From: Ramicandelaber brevisporus
Lineage: Eukaryota; Kickxellomycota; Ramicandelaberales; Ramicandelaberaceae
DNA: 15,967 nucleotides
Reading direction: 5' to 3'
Assembly: GCA_025201865.1 (NCBI GenBank)
Contig: MU603030.1
Location: 2,010 to 17,976, forward strand
Position 1 is the stretch's first letter. Every line of letters starts with the position of its first letter. The translations under genes were made by a program, and so were the position numbers. A model generated the notes under the pieces. It did not search any database and had not been told where the DNA came from. It saw only the letters and a program-made list of their open reading frames with translations. Below are positions 7,142 to 15,773 of this stretch, one piece after another.

Positions 7142-7581
7142 TATTATCAACTAGTTCCTGTCCAGCAGCTATTCTCGAAAGACCATTTCAAATACGAGCC
7201 TGCTTGTTTCTCTGCTTGTTTGTCTGTTTGTTTGTTTCTCTGCTTGTCTACTTGCTTTCGAGCGACATGCGACCGAGATTACGCACCATCTCTGAGCTGA
7301 CTTCAGGTGTCCCAAGCAGTCGGTGCTTGAAAGTGACCTACTCCTCTACTCCTGACCTCGGGGGCACTTGTTTACGCACGGACTGGTGCACTTCACTCGG
7401 GGTTGCATTCCCACATTACGTGCCGTTCATTCCGACGGTCAGTTCGTGGTGGTGCAGTCAATTGTGTGGTCACCTGTGCGGCTGTGCTCCTTGTTTGCGC
7501 TCTACATAACCTCTTTGTTTTTGCCTTTGTTTTTTTCTTTTTGTTTTGTTGAACCTTTATCCTGTTTGACTTCTTTACGTT
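7142..7581. other. Intergenic region before GGT, with a T/G-rich direct repeat and a possible upstream ORF
   Basis: 440 bases. TTGTTTCTCTGCTTGT occurs exactly at 7204-7219 and 7232-7247 within a T/G-rich tract. An ATG at 7267 with a G at -3 opens an 80-codon Cys-rich ORF ending at 7509, 72 bases before the GGT start. A T-rich tract (about 7511-7550) precedes the GGT ATG. I see no TATA box and no AATAAA for the preceding gene. Confidence 0.5.
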
Positions 7582-9432
7582 ATGCGGTCTACGGCTTTTA
7601 CAGTAGCGGCAGTCGCTGCTTTGACGGTTACAACGCTTGTGACAACGGCAACGACTGCAGTTTTAGCGTCTCCAGCTTTTCACAAACAACGACTGCACCA
7701 GCAACAACAACACCAACAACAGCAGCGGCAGTTCACTTTTGGAATTGACCCGGCGGCTATTGTCAAGTTGTCCGACGGCACACCCACCGACCGACCCTCC
7801 CAGCTTATCGAAGGCAAACACGGTGTGGTCGCCGCCGAAGAAGCCACTTGCTCTCAAATCGGTGTCGACGTTTTGCGCGATGGCGGTTCCGCTTCCGATG
7901 CAGCCATTGCCGCTGCATTATGCGTTGGCACCCTCAACTCCTTTTCTGCTGGCATCGGCGGTGGCGGCTTCATGCTCGTTCGTCCATCGCCTCGCACTCA
8001 TCCAAACTCTGATCCCGTGACAATTGACTATCGCGAGACTGCTCCTGGTGCTGCCACCAAGGACATGTACTATGGCAACATCACCAAAGCTCAGCGTGGT
8101 GGGCTCTCGATTGCAGTTCCTGGTGAGATTCGTGGATATGCGGAGGCTCACAAGCAGTTTGGCAAGGTCAGCTGGGCTCGCCTGTTTGAGCCGTCAATCA
8201 AGTTGGCCACAGAAGGGTTTCCGTGCAGCCCATTGATGCGAACGCGGCTGGTGGCAAAGACGTGGTATATCTTTGGTAACCGAGAGTTTGAAGACATCTT
8301 TGCACCAAGCGGCAAGATTGTGGAAGAGGGTGACACCATATACCGCAAGGCATATGGCGAGACACTGCGTCGGATTGCAATGCAAGGTCCAGATGTATTT
8401 TACACGGGCTCGGTTGCGAAGCACATTGTGAGCAAGGTACAATCTGTTGGTGGCATTTTGACCACTGAGGATATGGCTCGCTATAAAGCAGTTGTGAGAC
8501 CAGCTACGATTGGAAGTTACCGAGGAATGAAGATTATCACGACACCGCCGCCAACCAGCGGTCCAATCCTGCTCAACATGCTCAACATTCTTGAAGGTTT
8601 CCCGCTTCATCTCAACAATGGAATGTCGGATGGCTTGGAAGAGCATTTGTTGGTTGAAGCATTCAAGCACGGTAACGCACAACGCACTCGGCTGGCCGAT
8701 CCGGCATTTGTGGATATTACTACAAACGTCAACCGTATTCAGAGCAAGATGTTTGCTGGCCAGCAGCGTACCAACATTTCGTTTGAGCAGACCTTTGAAC
8801 ACCAGTACTACAATCCCGAGTACGATATTCCAACGTCGCATGGCACTACTCACGTCTCGGTCGTCACAGCAGATGGCGACGCCGCGTCACTAATGTCCAC
8901 CGTCAATCTCAGCTTTGGATCGTTTGTGATGGACAGCGTGACCGGTGTCATTTTGAATGATCAGCAGGATGACTTCAGCACTGCGAATTCGACCAACGGC
9001 TTCGGCTACTACCCGTCAATAAAGAACATTGTTGTAGCTCACAAACGTCCACTCTCCAGTTCAACTCCACTGATTATGGTATCTGAACCGTCCAACAGCA
9101 ATGGCTCAGGTGAACGCATCATTGTGGCAGGCGGCAGTGGCGGCAGCAGTATTATGACCAATGTCGTGCAGGTTGTCCAACGAATTCTCGATCACAATAT
9201 GCCACTCGACACCGCTATTGATGAGCCACGCCTCCATCATCAGCTGCTGCCCGAATATGTTGAAGTGGAAGACAAGATGCCAAAGCACATTAAGGATTTC
9301 CTGGAGAGCCGCGGCCACACTTTGGTCAAGTATGAGGAAACCGGTGTTGTTCATATTGCAACTCGGCATGCAAACGGTACACTTCATGCTGTCAGCGATA
9401 CTCGCAAAGACAGTGTAGCTGCTGGCTATTAA
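7582..9432 (+). CDS. Gamma-glutamyltransferase (glutathione hydrolase)
   Basis: Cleaves the gamma-glutamyl bond of glutathione and transfers the glutamyl group to water or to amino acids or peptides. The 616-residue precursor belongs to the N-terminal nucleophile hydrolases, which self-cleave into large and small subunits. Residues 1-30 form a signal peptide or signal anchor, followed by a Gln/His-rich linker (39-50) not usual in the family. Visible landmarks: AAEEATCSQIG (84-94); RETAP (151-155) with the glutamate-carboxylate-binding Arg151; HGTTHVSV (420-427) with the predicted nucleophile and cleavage site at Thr422; STVNLSFGS (439-447); NDQQDDFS (459-466), where Gln461 matches the bacterial rather than the human Glu; PLSSS (490-494) binding the glutamyl group; the oxyanion loop GGSGG (517-521); and DEPRLHHQLLP (547-557). 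All catalytic residues I can place are present, so it should be active, probably at the vacuole or cell surface. Sequons include N166, N399 and N443. The ATG is preceded by a T-rich leader. Confidence 0.96.
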   Translation: MRSTAFTVAAVAALTVTTLVTTATTAVLASPAFHKQRLHQQQQHQQQQRQFTFGIDPAAIVKLSDGTPTDRPSQLIEGKHGVVAAEEATCSQIGVDVLRDGGSASDAAIAAALCVGTLNSFSAGIGGGGFMLVRPSPRTHPNSDPVTIDYRETAPGAATKDMYYGNITKAQRGGLSIAVPGEIRGYAEAHKQFGKVSWARLFEPSIKLATEGFPCSPLMRTRLVAKTWYIFGNREFEDIFAPSGKIVEEGDTIYRKAYGETLRRIAMQGPDVFYTGSVAKHIVSKVQSVGGILTTEDMARYKAVVRPATIGSYRGMKIITTPPPTSGPILLNMLNILEGFPLHLNNGMSDGLEEHLLVEAFKHGNAQRTRLADPAFVDITTNVNRIQSKMFAGQQRTNISFEQTFEHQYYNPEYDIPTSHGTTHVSVVTADGDAASLMSTVNLSFGSFVMDSVTGVILNDQQDDFSTANSTNGFGYYPSIKNIVVAHKRPLSSSTPLIMVSEPSNSNGSGERIIVAGGSGGSSIMTNVVQVVQRILDHNMPLDTAIDEPRLHHQLLPEYVEVEDKMPKHIKDFLESRGHTLVKYEETGVVHIATRHANGTLHAVSDTRKDSVAAGY

Positions 9433-9510
9433 CGCATATCTCTTAACTTACTCTTTATTGCGAACCTCGTTTCATACCTTTGAATACTCTTTGATAATAC
9501 TCCGCGAAAA

Positions 9511-9545
9511 CAGAAAGCAGAAAGCAGAAAACAGAAAACAGAAAA
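9511..9545 (+). repeat. Five tandem copies of the 7-mer CAGAAAR
   Basis: Copies one and two read CAGAAAG; copies three to five read CAGAAAA. They sit in an A-rich leader that runs to the ATG at 9585. An AATAAA at 9554-9559, 122 bases past the GGT stop, may serve as the GGT poly(A) signal, which would place GGT termination within 30 bases of the next start codon. Confidence 0.85.
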
Positions 9546-9584
9546 CAACAAAAAATAAAACAGTCAAAAAAAAAACAAACGAAG

Positions 9585-10155
9585 ATGCAAAACAATCAGC
9601 AAACATTGAACAGCTTGGACCGACTTGCTGAGGCTCTCGACGCGGCGTCAGGCATCCATGATACTTGGACTATTACTTGTGGCAGCAGATCAGCCAGATC
9701 TAGCACAACTATTTCTCCATCACCGCCTCAACCTCAACCGCAGCCCCAGCAACCAGCAGTGACCGCAGTGCCAGCAATAACACCGATGACGGCAGTTCCA
9801 GCAGTGCCAGCGGCGACAGCAGCAGCGCCGATGACAGCAGTAACAGCAGTGCCAGCGGCAGCAAGCATGATGCCAATGACAGCAGCTGTAGCAGTACCGA
9901 ATCATTCATCATGGCCATCGACACCGACTACAGTGTTTAGGCAGCCAGTGAGTACAGCAGCGCTGGTAGTTCCTGCTCAACAGCATGCATTGGCTCAAGC
10001 GAGCAGTGGAGATGGCCGGACACGTAGATACTCTCAAGTACTACAGCAGCAACAGTATCAACAACATCAATCGTTGAGACAGATTCCGAGTGCGAGTATG
10101 ACTGCGACTGCAGCAGCATTTGGCAGATTGAATAATCATCAAATACAACAACAGC

Positions 10156-10201
<46 letters not shown>

Positions 10202-13200
10202 GTATATACAGCACCAACAGCAAATCACAACTTCCACTGAGACATTCAGAACAGCTCAGACACCAGCTAAGCCAGCCTCAGCACCATTATCACCTGTCGA
10301 GCATAATTCTGTAGTAAAGACACCTGTTAGGACTGAGGTTATCACACTTGACTCTTCATCAGACTCTGACGATAGCCCAGTTAAGGTTGTCAAAATTGTA
10401 TCACCAATTGCGGTCAACTCGCGTCCACCATCTCCAGACACTCCATCATCAACTGAACAGCCTCATTCAATCAAAGATGAAGCTACACCAATAGACATAT
10501 CACAGCCACTATCAGCACTGTCAGTACCGGCAGTAGCATCAGCGCCGTCATCACCAATCATGTCACTAAATCCACCATCAGCGCAAGTCTCATCATCTGA
10601 ATCACAGATACAGTGGGATGATATCGATGAACCAGGATATGAACGTGCTCTGATTCCATCGTTAGCTGGTGCCAATAAATCACTGCTGCCGTGTCCACCA
10701 TCGGATCGAATAGACCCCGTCAGCTGGATTATCTCCAATGTGCCTGTATCTGCTCAGTGTAATGCAATTAAGGCTGCCGCCTCTCGAGCTGCCCTGTTTG
10801 GCACTCTCCAGGATCCATCTCCAACAGCTGTGACAGACGCAACCAATGATACAGGCGATGTCACAAGTAAACAAGCAGCAGTCCTTGGTAAGCATTCACG
10901 CACCGACAGGCCACGTACAGCGGATGTATGCAGTGCAACAGAGTCAGCCTCGTTGGCTGCACGCATGATGAGTGAGTATGTGAGTTACATGTTAACACGC
11001 CGTCTAACAGATGGCGACTTGCTTCGATTGTCGTCGGTGCTCACTGATCAGCCTGCCCAGAAGCATCAACTCCAACATTTACTTGCGCAGCAATTGGCTG
11101 GACTCGATATTAGTGGCGATGATCTTCCAAGCAATATCTCGCTGGCCGGTTCAAATATTGCTACAACAGATTTGACAAAGCTGCCCATATTGCCGTTAAT
11201 GCATAACAGTGCGTGTTGGAGTGAATATGCAAGATTTGCTGCTGCAGTTGCTGAAGAGGAACGAGCAGCAGAGTATGAGCGAACCAAAGAGCGACGAGGA
11301 AGAGATCAACAAGCAGGTATAATGGCATCCAGTGATATTGATAACGATAATGACAATGGAGATGATAGAGCAAATGATCCAACGTCCACTCTACCAAATA
11401 AACGGAGAAAACCGAACACAGATACAATTTCGGCTTCAGGTTCATATCCAAATTCAAGGGCAGTTAACAAGTCAACTTCGGTGTTGTTTGATATCCCATA
11501 CAATGCTCTTCCAACAATCACAGATGATACAATCGATTCAGACACAGCAACTCTCAGTATTACTATAGCAGACAGTGTGATTATACCTGGATTTCTGGCC
11601 AAGCACTTGAAGCCACATCAGATCGAGGCAGTTAAATTTATGTGGAGCAAAGTAGTTGAACCAACTCAGCCTAGCTCAACAGGCGGCGGATGCTTGATTG
11701 GACACGGAATGGGATTGGGCAAGACATTAACCACCATTACATTTGTATACACTCTGTTACACACTCTATCCAGAAACGAGTCAGTTAAACAAGTGCCAGT
11801 TGATCTGCGCAGTGGACGTATAATGATATTATGCCCGAATATATTGCTAGTAAATTGGCAGCGTGAGTTTGCAAAGTGGATTCCGCCAAATAAGTTAGAG
11901 AGCGTGGCACAAATGGTTAAAGCAGTTCTGCCTAGCATGGCTGAAACCAGGAGAATGAGTATAGTTGATTATTGGCTAAAATGCGCACCTGATGTCGCTA
12001 ATGAAAAGAAACGAGCTACTGGGAAACGAGGTGCTATTTTGCTAATCAGTTATGACTTGCTTCGAAATATGACGTCGGATGCAGCTGGCTCTGTTGCACT
12101 CGACATGACTGCAGTGGCTGCTGGTGTGCAAAATAAATCTGATGATGGTGGTAATGGCGTGTATGATGTGGATGATGGCTTGACTGCGAGACAAAGAGTG
12201 TCTCGTTCATTTGCCACAAAATTATTGCTGCATGGACCATCTCTTGTAATTTGTGATGAGATCCATGCAATCCGTAACACTAAAACAATGCTATACCATT
12301 GTCTATCGTCTATCCGCACTCTTTGTCGTGTTGGACTGACTGGAACTCCACTTCAAAACCGACTCTCTGAATATTACACTGTGGTTGATTTTGTACGTCC
12401 TCGCTTTCTTGGAATTCCCGAACGCTTCAAAGCCCACTATGATTTGCCTATTCAAAACGGACTATTTCTGGATAGCACAATGATGGAGATCCAACTGGCT
12501 CGTAGAAAGGCAGCCACTCTTCGGCAGTTGTGCGTTGGCGATGTTATCCACGAAGTTGATCCAAAGGTGTTGACGGATGCACTGCCTCCGCTGTATGATC
12601 ATGCAATTGAGTTTAAAGCACCTCCATTGATGGAATTGATGAATGAAGCAATTGTCGACTGGGCTTTAAATCATATTGATCAAGGAGCTGGATTCGGATT
12701 CACTTCAACGCTGTTCCAGTGTATTTATGTGGCAAGATTATTGTGCAACTGTCCTCCACTTCTTGTACAATATGTAACCACAATGTGCAAGCAAACTGAT
12801 AGCACAAATGACAGCAGAATTGATATCGATGCTAATGACAGTAATGCACAGCAACTCAAGACTGGCACAGTGGCTGACGTCTTGCTTGGAACAAGTGGGT
12901 TGACTGGTGGATCAGATGCTGACAGACTGATGGAGAATGCTATACAAACTATGGCGTCGGCTGCTGAACAGCTGAACGATATTGAGCTGAATGTTGTCAC
13001 AAGAGCTGCACTGGAGAAGATGGACAAACTGTTTGCCAATGCATCTCTACGTGATAAAGTGCACGGTCTACTCACAACCCATCTCCAACAACAGCACCAG
13101 CACCAGCACCAGCAGCAGCAGCACAAGCAGCAGCATCACCTGGATGAAAAGACTGCAAACGAACCAACTCGTTTACTTGGTCAATTGGCTTCAATGGCTC

Positions 13201-14339
13201 CCAAGGTGGTGGCATTGATTGGCTTAATTCGTGAAATTAGAAGAAGACGCGAAAAGGTTCTCATCTTCAGCAGGAGTTTGACCACTCTGCATTACTTGAG
13301 GATTGCTCTATCTGCTCTACTGCCTGACTTGGCTATTGACCAGATTGCTGTTCTGGATGGTACTACAAACAATGAACAGCGGCTGAAAGTCATTCGACAG
13401 TTTGCTGCTGCTACTTCTAGAGCTGCTCCTTCCACAGCATCTACAACATCCACAACATCCTCATCAGCAGCATCAACAGCATCGAGCCCTGAAGTTCTGC
13501 TAATTTCTATTGCAGTTGGCAATCTTGGTCTGAATCTCAATGCAGCCAACCACGTTGTTTTGTTTGACTCTGGCTTCAATCCACTCGTCGACGAGCAGGC
13601 CATTGCTCGTGCATATCGCTATGGTCAAACTCGCCCAGTCCATGTTTATCGATTCTTGATTGCAGGTTCAATGGAAACTGCCCTTTACAATATGGGCATG
13701 ATGAAGCTGGGACTGGCTCATTCAATGTCAGCAGATGGTAAGGCTATTGACCCAGAAGTGACGCGAAACTCAGTCAAGATGCTGGTTGGATTGGGCATTT
13801 CTAAGCAAGTGTCTGCAGCTATGCGCTCACAGCTACCTCGCTTGGCTGCAACACTTACTGCTGAGCGAGAACAGCGCCAACAAAGACAGAATGAGCCAAG
13901 TGAGATTGAGCTGGAGTTTTCTCACTCAGTTGCTGAACAGATTATGATGACTGCATTTAAGGCTGTATCCATGTTAGGCAGTGAAACTGGAGGTGGACAC
14001 CCTAGCATCCTGTCTATACGACCACATAAAACCAGACAGAAGCAAAAGCAGTCGACTGATGGCCAGCAACCTCATACTGTAGATTTGACTGGCCTGGATG
14101 TAACCGATAGCGAAGTTGAGCGAGCAGTAATTGATGCCATGGTTGCTGCCGAGCGACTTGCATTGAACCACGTCAAACCGCAGTCGAGCGAAAGCCAAAG
14201 GGCAACAGGTCCAGCTATTGATGATGACCTTGAGGATCAAGTGATTGAATCCGGCACAGTACTACGAGCTGGTAATTGGCGCCAAAAGACACTCACAGGT
14301 TCACATCCTCAGCCATCGCATCCACTACCACGAAAGTAA
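9585..14339 (+). CDS. SNF2-family chromatin-remodelling ATPase, ATRX/ARIP4 (RAD54-like) subgroup
   Basis: A 1584-residue nuclear DNA-dependent ATPase that should move or exchange nucleosomes. Residues 1 to about 670 are disordered: three 15-residue PMTAV repeats (67-105), polyglutamine (188-206), a SUMO-interaction-like VITLDSSSDSDD (252-263), Ser/Pro-rich stretches and a basic KRRK cluster near 606. The ATPase opens with LKPHQIEAVKFMW (675-687). Motif I is GHGMGLGKT (706-714, Lys713); Ia is ILCPN...VNWQREFAKW; II is DEIH (891-894) rather than DEGH or DEAH; III is LTGTPLQN (918-925). The following PIQNGLFLDST segment is a hallmark of ATRX and ARIP4. Lobe 2 has a degenerate motif V (ISIAVGNLGLNL) and a standard motif VI (QAIARAYRYGQT, 1338-1349). 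His/Gln-rich (1168-1185) and Ser/Thr-rich (1277-1302) insertions interrupt it. A second SIM-like VDLTGLD lies at 1499-1505. No ADD, PHD or chromo domain is visible. Only 152 bases separate it from GGT. Its codon use is more AT-rich than in ArgRS or GGT. Confidence 0.93.
9783..9911 (+). repeat. Coding minisatellite, three imperfect 45-bp units
   Basis: Units begin at 9783, 9828 and 9873 and each encodes 15 residues starting Pro-Met-Thr-Ala (residues 67, 82 and 97 of the SNF2 protein). The period is exact, which points to tandem duplication rather than simple Ala/Pro composition. Confidence 0.8.
10146..10202 (+). repeat. CAA/CAG tract encoding 19 glutamines
   Basis: Two CAA, one CAG, fifteen uninterrupted CAA (10155-10199) and a closing CAG encode Gln188-Gln206 of the SNF2 protein. 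The pure CAA run should be length-polymorphic. On the minus strand it reads as a meaningless polyleucine ORF. Confidence 0.95.
13086..13139 (+). repeat. CAG/CAC-rich tract encoding a Gln/His insertion in the ATPase
   Basis: Encodes residues 1168-1185 of the SNF2 protein, mixed Gln and His with one Lys. It lies between the two ATPase lobes, where other family members carry variable insertions. Confidence 0.85.
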
Positions 14340-14438
14340 GCATTTAAGCATTAGATCTGTGTTTAAGACTATATTGGTGGACACATCGGACCCCAGTGCA
14401 TCCAAGAACTGCTTGTGTGTGTCTCCCATTATTCCAGC

Positions 14439-14444
14439 AATAAA
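14439..14444 (+). terminator. Candidate poly(A) signal AATAAA for the SNF2 gene
   Basis: The signal lies 100 bases after the stop. The gap to the convergent CAP gene (14340-14689) is 350 bases and otherwise holds only AT-rich sequence. I see no AATAAA on the minus strand for the CAP gene. Confidence 0.5.
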
Positions 14445-14689
14445 AAAAGATGAGCAATAATAGCAGTAGTAATGTTGTGAATGCTCAGGTAGATATTGTC
14501 AGCTAACTTGGATCTTAATAGTAGCTTGCTGCTCAAACGACATCCAATGAGACTTCTATACTACTATTGTTGATGGGTTATTGTTTTGTGAATAGTAGAA
14601 GACGCTTGTTAAAGAGAAGGAATAAGGGGAAAGAGTATTTACACGAAAGTTAGACACAAGGATGAATGACTGAACAATGAGCTCACAGC

Positions 14690-15196
14690 TTAGTTCTTGC
14701 AGACGAGAGCTGGCAGCTTGTCGAAGGCAGCCTTGTCGGTAGTGTATGCAAACATCTCGGAGATGTATCCGCCAGTGCCTGGATCAGCCCAAGCGAGACC
14801 AATGACATTGAAATCGCCCAGCACATTGTTGCGCAGGCTTGGAATGTCAGTCGTGACCTTCATGAACTGGCCCCAGTTGTAGTTGTAGCCAATGTTCTCG
14901 GCATAGCGCCAGTATGAACGGCCATACAGCTTCATGCGGCGGTCCAAGGTGCGGGTCTTGTCAGAGAAGCCCTCGGAGGTGAGGCGCTTGTTCTGCGCCA
15001 TCTCGGTAGCGTGGATCTGGGCAACATTCGCGAGCTGCGGGTCAATCTTGAGAGCTGGCTTGCCGTACTGAGCACGGTACTTGTTGACGGCACAGGCCAG
15101 AGCGGTGTTGTCCCAGTTTGGGAATGGGTTTGGAAGAGCAGAGACGGTGGCGACGGCGGCAGCAGTGGCAACGGCAGCAAAAGTAGTGAGCTTCAT
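14690..15196 (-). CDS. Secreted CAP/SCP-domain protein (PR-1-like), atypical metal site
   Basis: A 168-residue protein with a signal peptide at 1-20 (cleavage after VSA) and a compact CAP domain. CAP proteins are extracellular; known functions in fungi include binding and export of sterols and other lipids and roles at host or wall surfaces. Landmarks: AVNKYRAQYGKPAL (36-49) matches the N-terminal VNxxRxxxGxPxL motif; IHATEMAQ (61-68) carries the first conserved His62; YAENIGY (98-104) carries Glu100; IPSLRNNVLGDFNVIGLAWA (118-137) matches the SpgHRxNIL...vGvG block, but the conserved His is Leu121; GGYISEMFA (142-150) ends the core. Cys35 and Cys166 may pair and staple N- to C-terminus. The loss of one metal-binding His suggests a non-canonical site. 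The ATG at 15196 has A-rich upstream context (on its own strand) and lies 159-166 bases downstream of a TATA box. It is convergent with the SNF2 gene. Confidence 0.87.
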   Translation of the reverse strand: MKLTTFAAVATAAAVATVSALPNPFPNWDNTALACAVNKYRAQYGKPALKIDPQLANVAQIHATEMAQNKRLTSEGFSDKTRTLDRRMKLYGRSYWRYAENIGYNYNWGQFMKVTTDIPSLRNNVLGDFNVIGLAWADPGTGGYISEMFAYTTDKAAFDKLPALVCKN

Positions 15197-15236
15197 TTTT
15201 GTTTGAGTGCTTTTGAGTCTGTTTTGAGTGAGTGAA

Positions 15237-15264
15237 GATGGATGGATGGATGGATGGATGGATG
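15237..15264. repeat. (GATG)7 microsatellite in the CAP gene leader
   Basis: Seven perfect tetranucleotide copies lie 41-68 bases upstream of the CAP gene ATG, reading CATC on the coding strand. They probably fall within the 5' untranslated region. Confidence 0.95.
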
Positions 15265-15354
15265 AGCAGACTTGATGAAGAGAGTGGCGGACGATGTTGT
15301 TATTGTTGATTCAGGAAGTCGAACGGTGTAGAAGATGAATCTCCATGACTGCGG

Positions 15355-15362
15355 TTTTATAT
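15355..15362 (-). promoter_or_regulatory. TATA box of the CAP gene
   Basis: Reads ATATAAAA on the minus strand, 159-166 bases before the ATG at 15196. A CCAAT pentamer on the same strand (15442-15446) lies about 80 bases further upstream. Together they make a conventional core promoter. Confidence 0.6.
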
Positions 15363-15689
15363 CACTGACGAAGTTGATGGCAATAGGCTGGGGCTGATGC
15401 TGATGTTGATGCTAAATCTGTAAACAGTGGCTGCATTTGCAATTGGCTGGCTATTTTTGCAGCCTCCCAACCCACCCAGAAACGTGGATTTGGATATCTC
15501 TTCATCCCCCATCTGTGCTAAAATACCATCAAATCAAGTGTGTGCTCGGTTGGTTGGCAGTTGATGAAGGATGATATTGGCAGGACTAAAATGGAACACG
15601 AGCCGATTGGATAGCCTCTGAACAAGGTGGTATAATTCTCATTTCAATCAGCGTCTTCTTTGAATGCACTCTCTATTCAAAGACGATCG

Positions 15690-15713
15690 TTTCTTTCTTT
15701 CTTTCTTTCTTTC
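15690..15713. repeat. (TTTC)6 microsatellite
   Basis: Six perfect tetranucleotide copies in a CT-rich stretch that could be the leader of a plus-strand transcript starting near the TATAATT at about 15631. Confidence 0.9.
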
Positions 15714-15773
15714 TTCTTTGTCTTTCTACCAACGCCACTCATTATTCTGTTGGATAAAAAAAAATCGCGCAAA

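Noticed and set aside
8194-8853. A 219-codon ORF antisense to GGT
   Set aside because: It lies wholly inside a gene with intact catalytic motifs and has no recognisable features of its own.
10041-10223. A minus-strand polyleucine ORF opposite the glutamine tract
   Set aside because: It is the complement of the CAA/CAG repeat inside a confident coding region.
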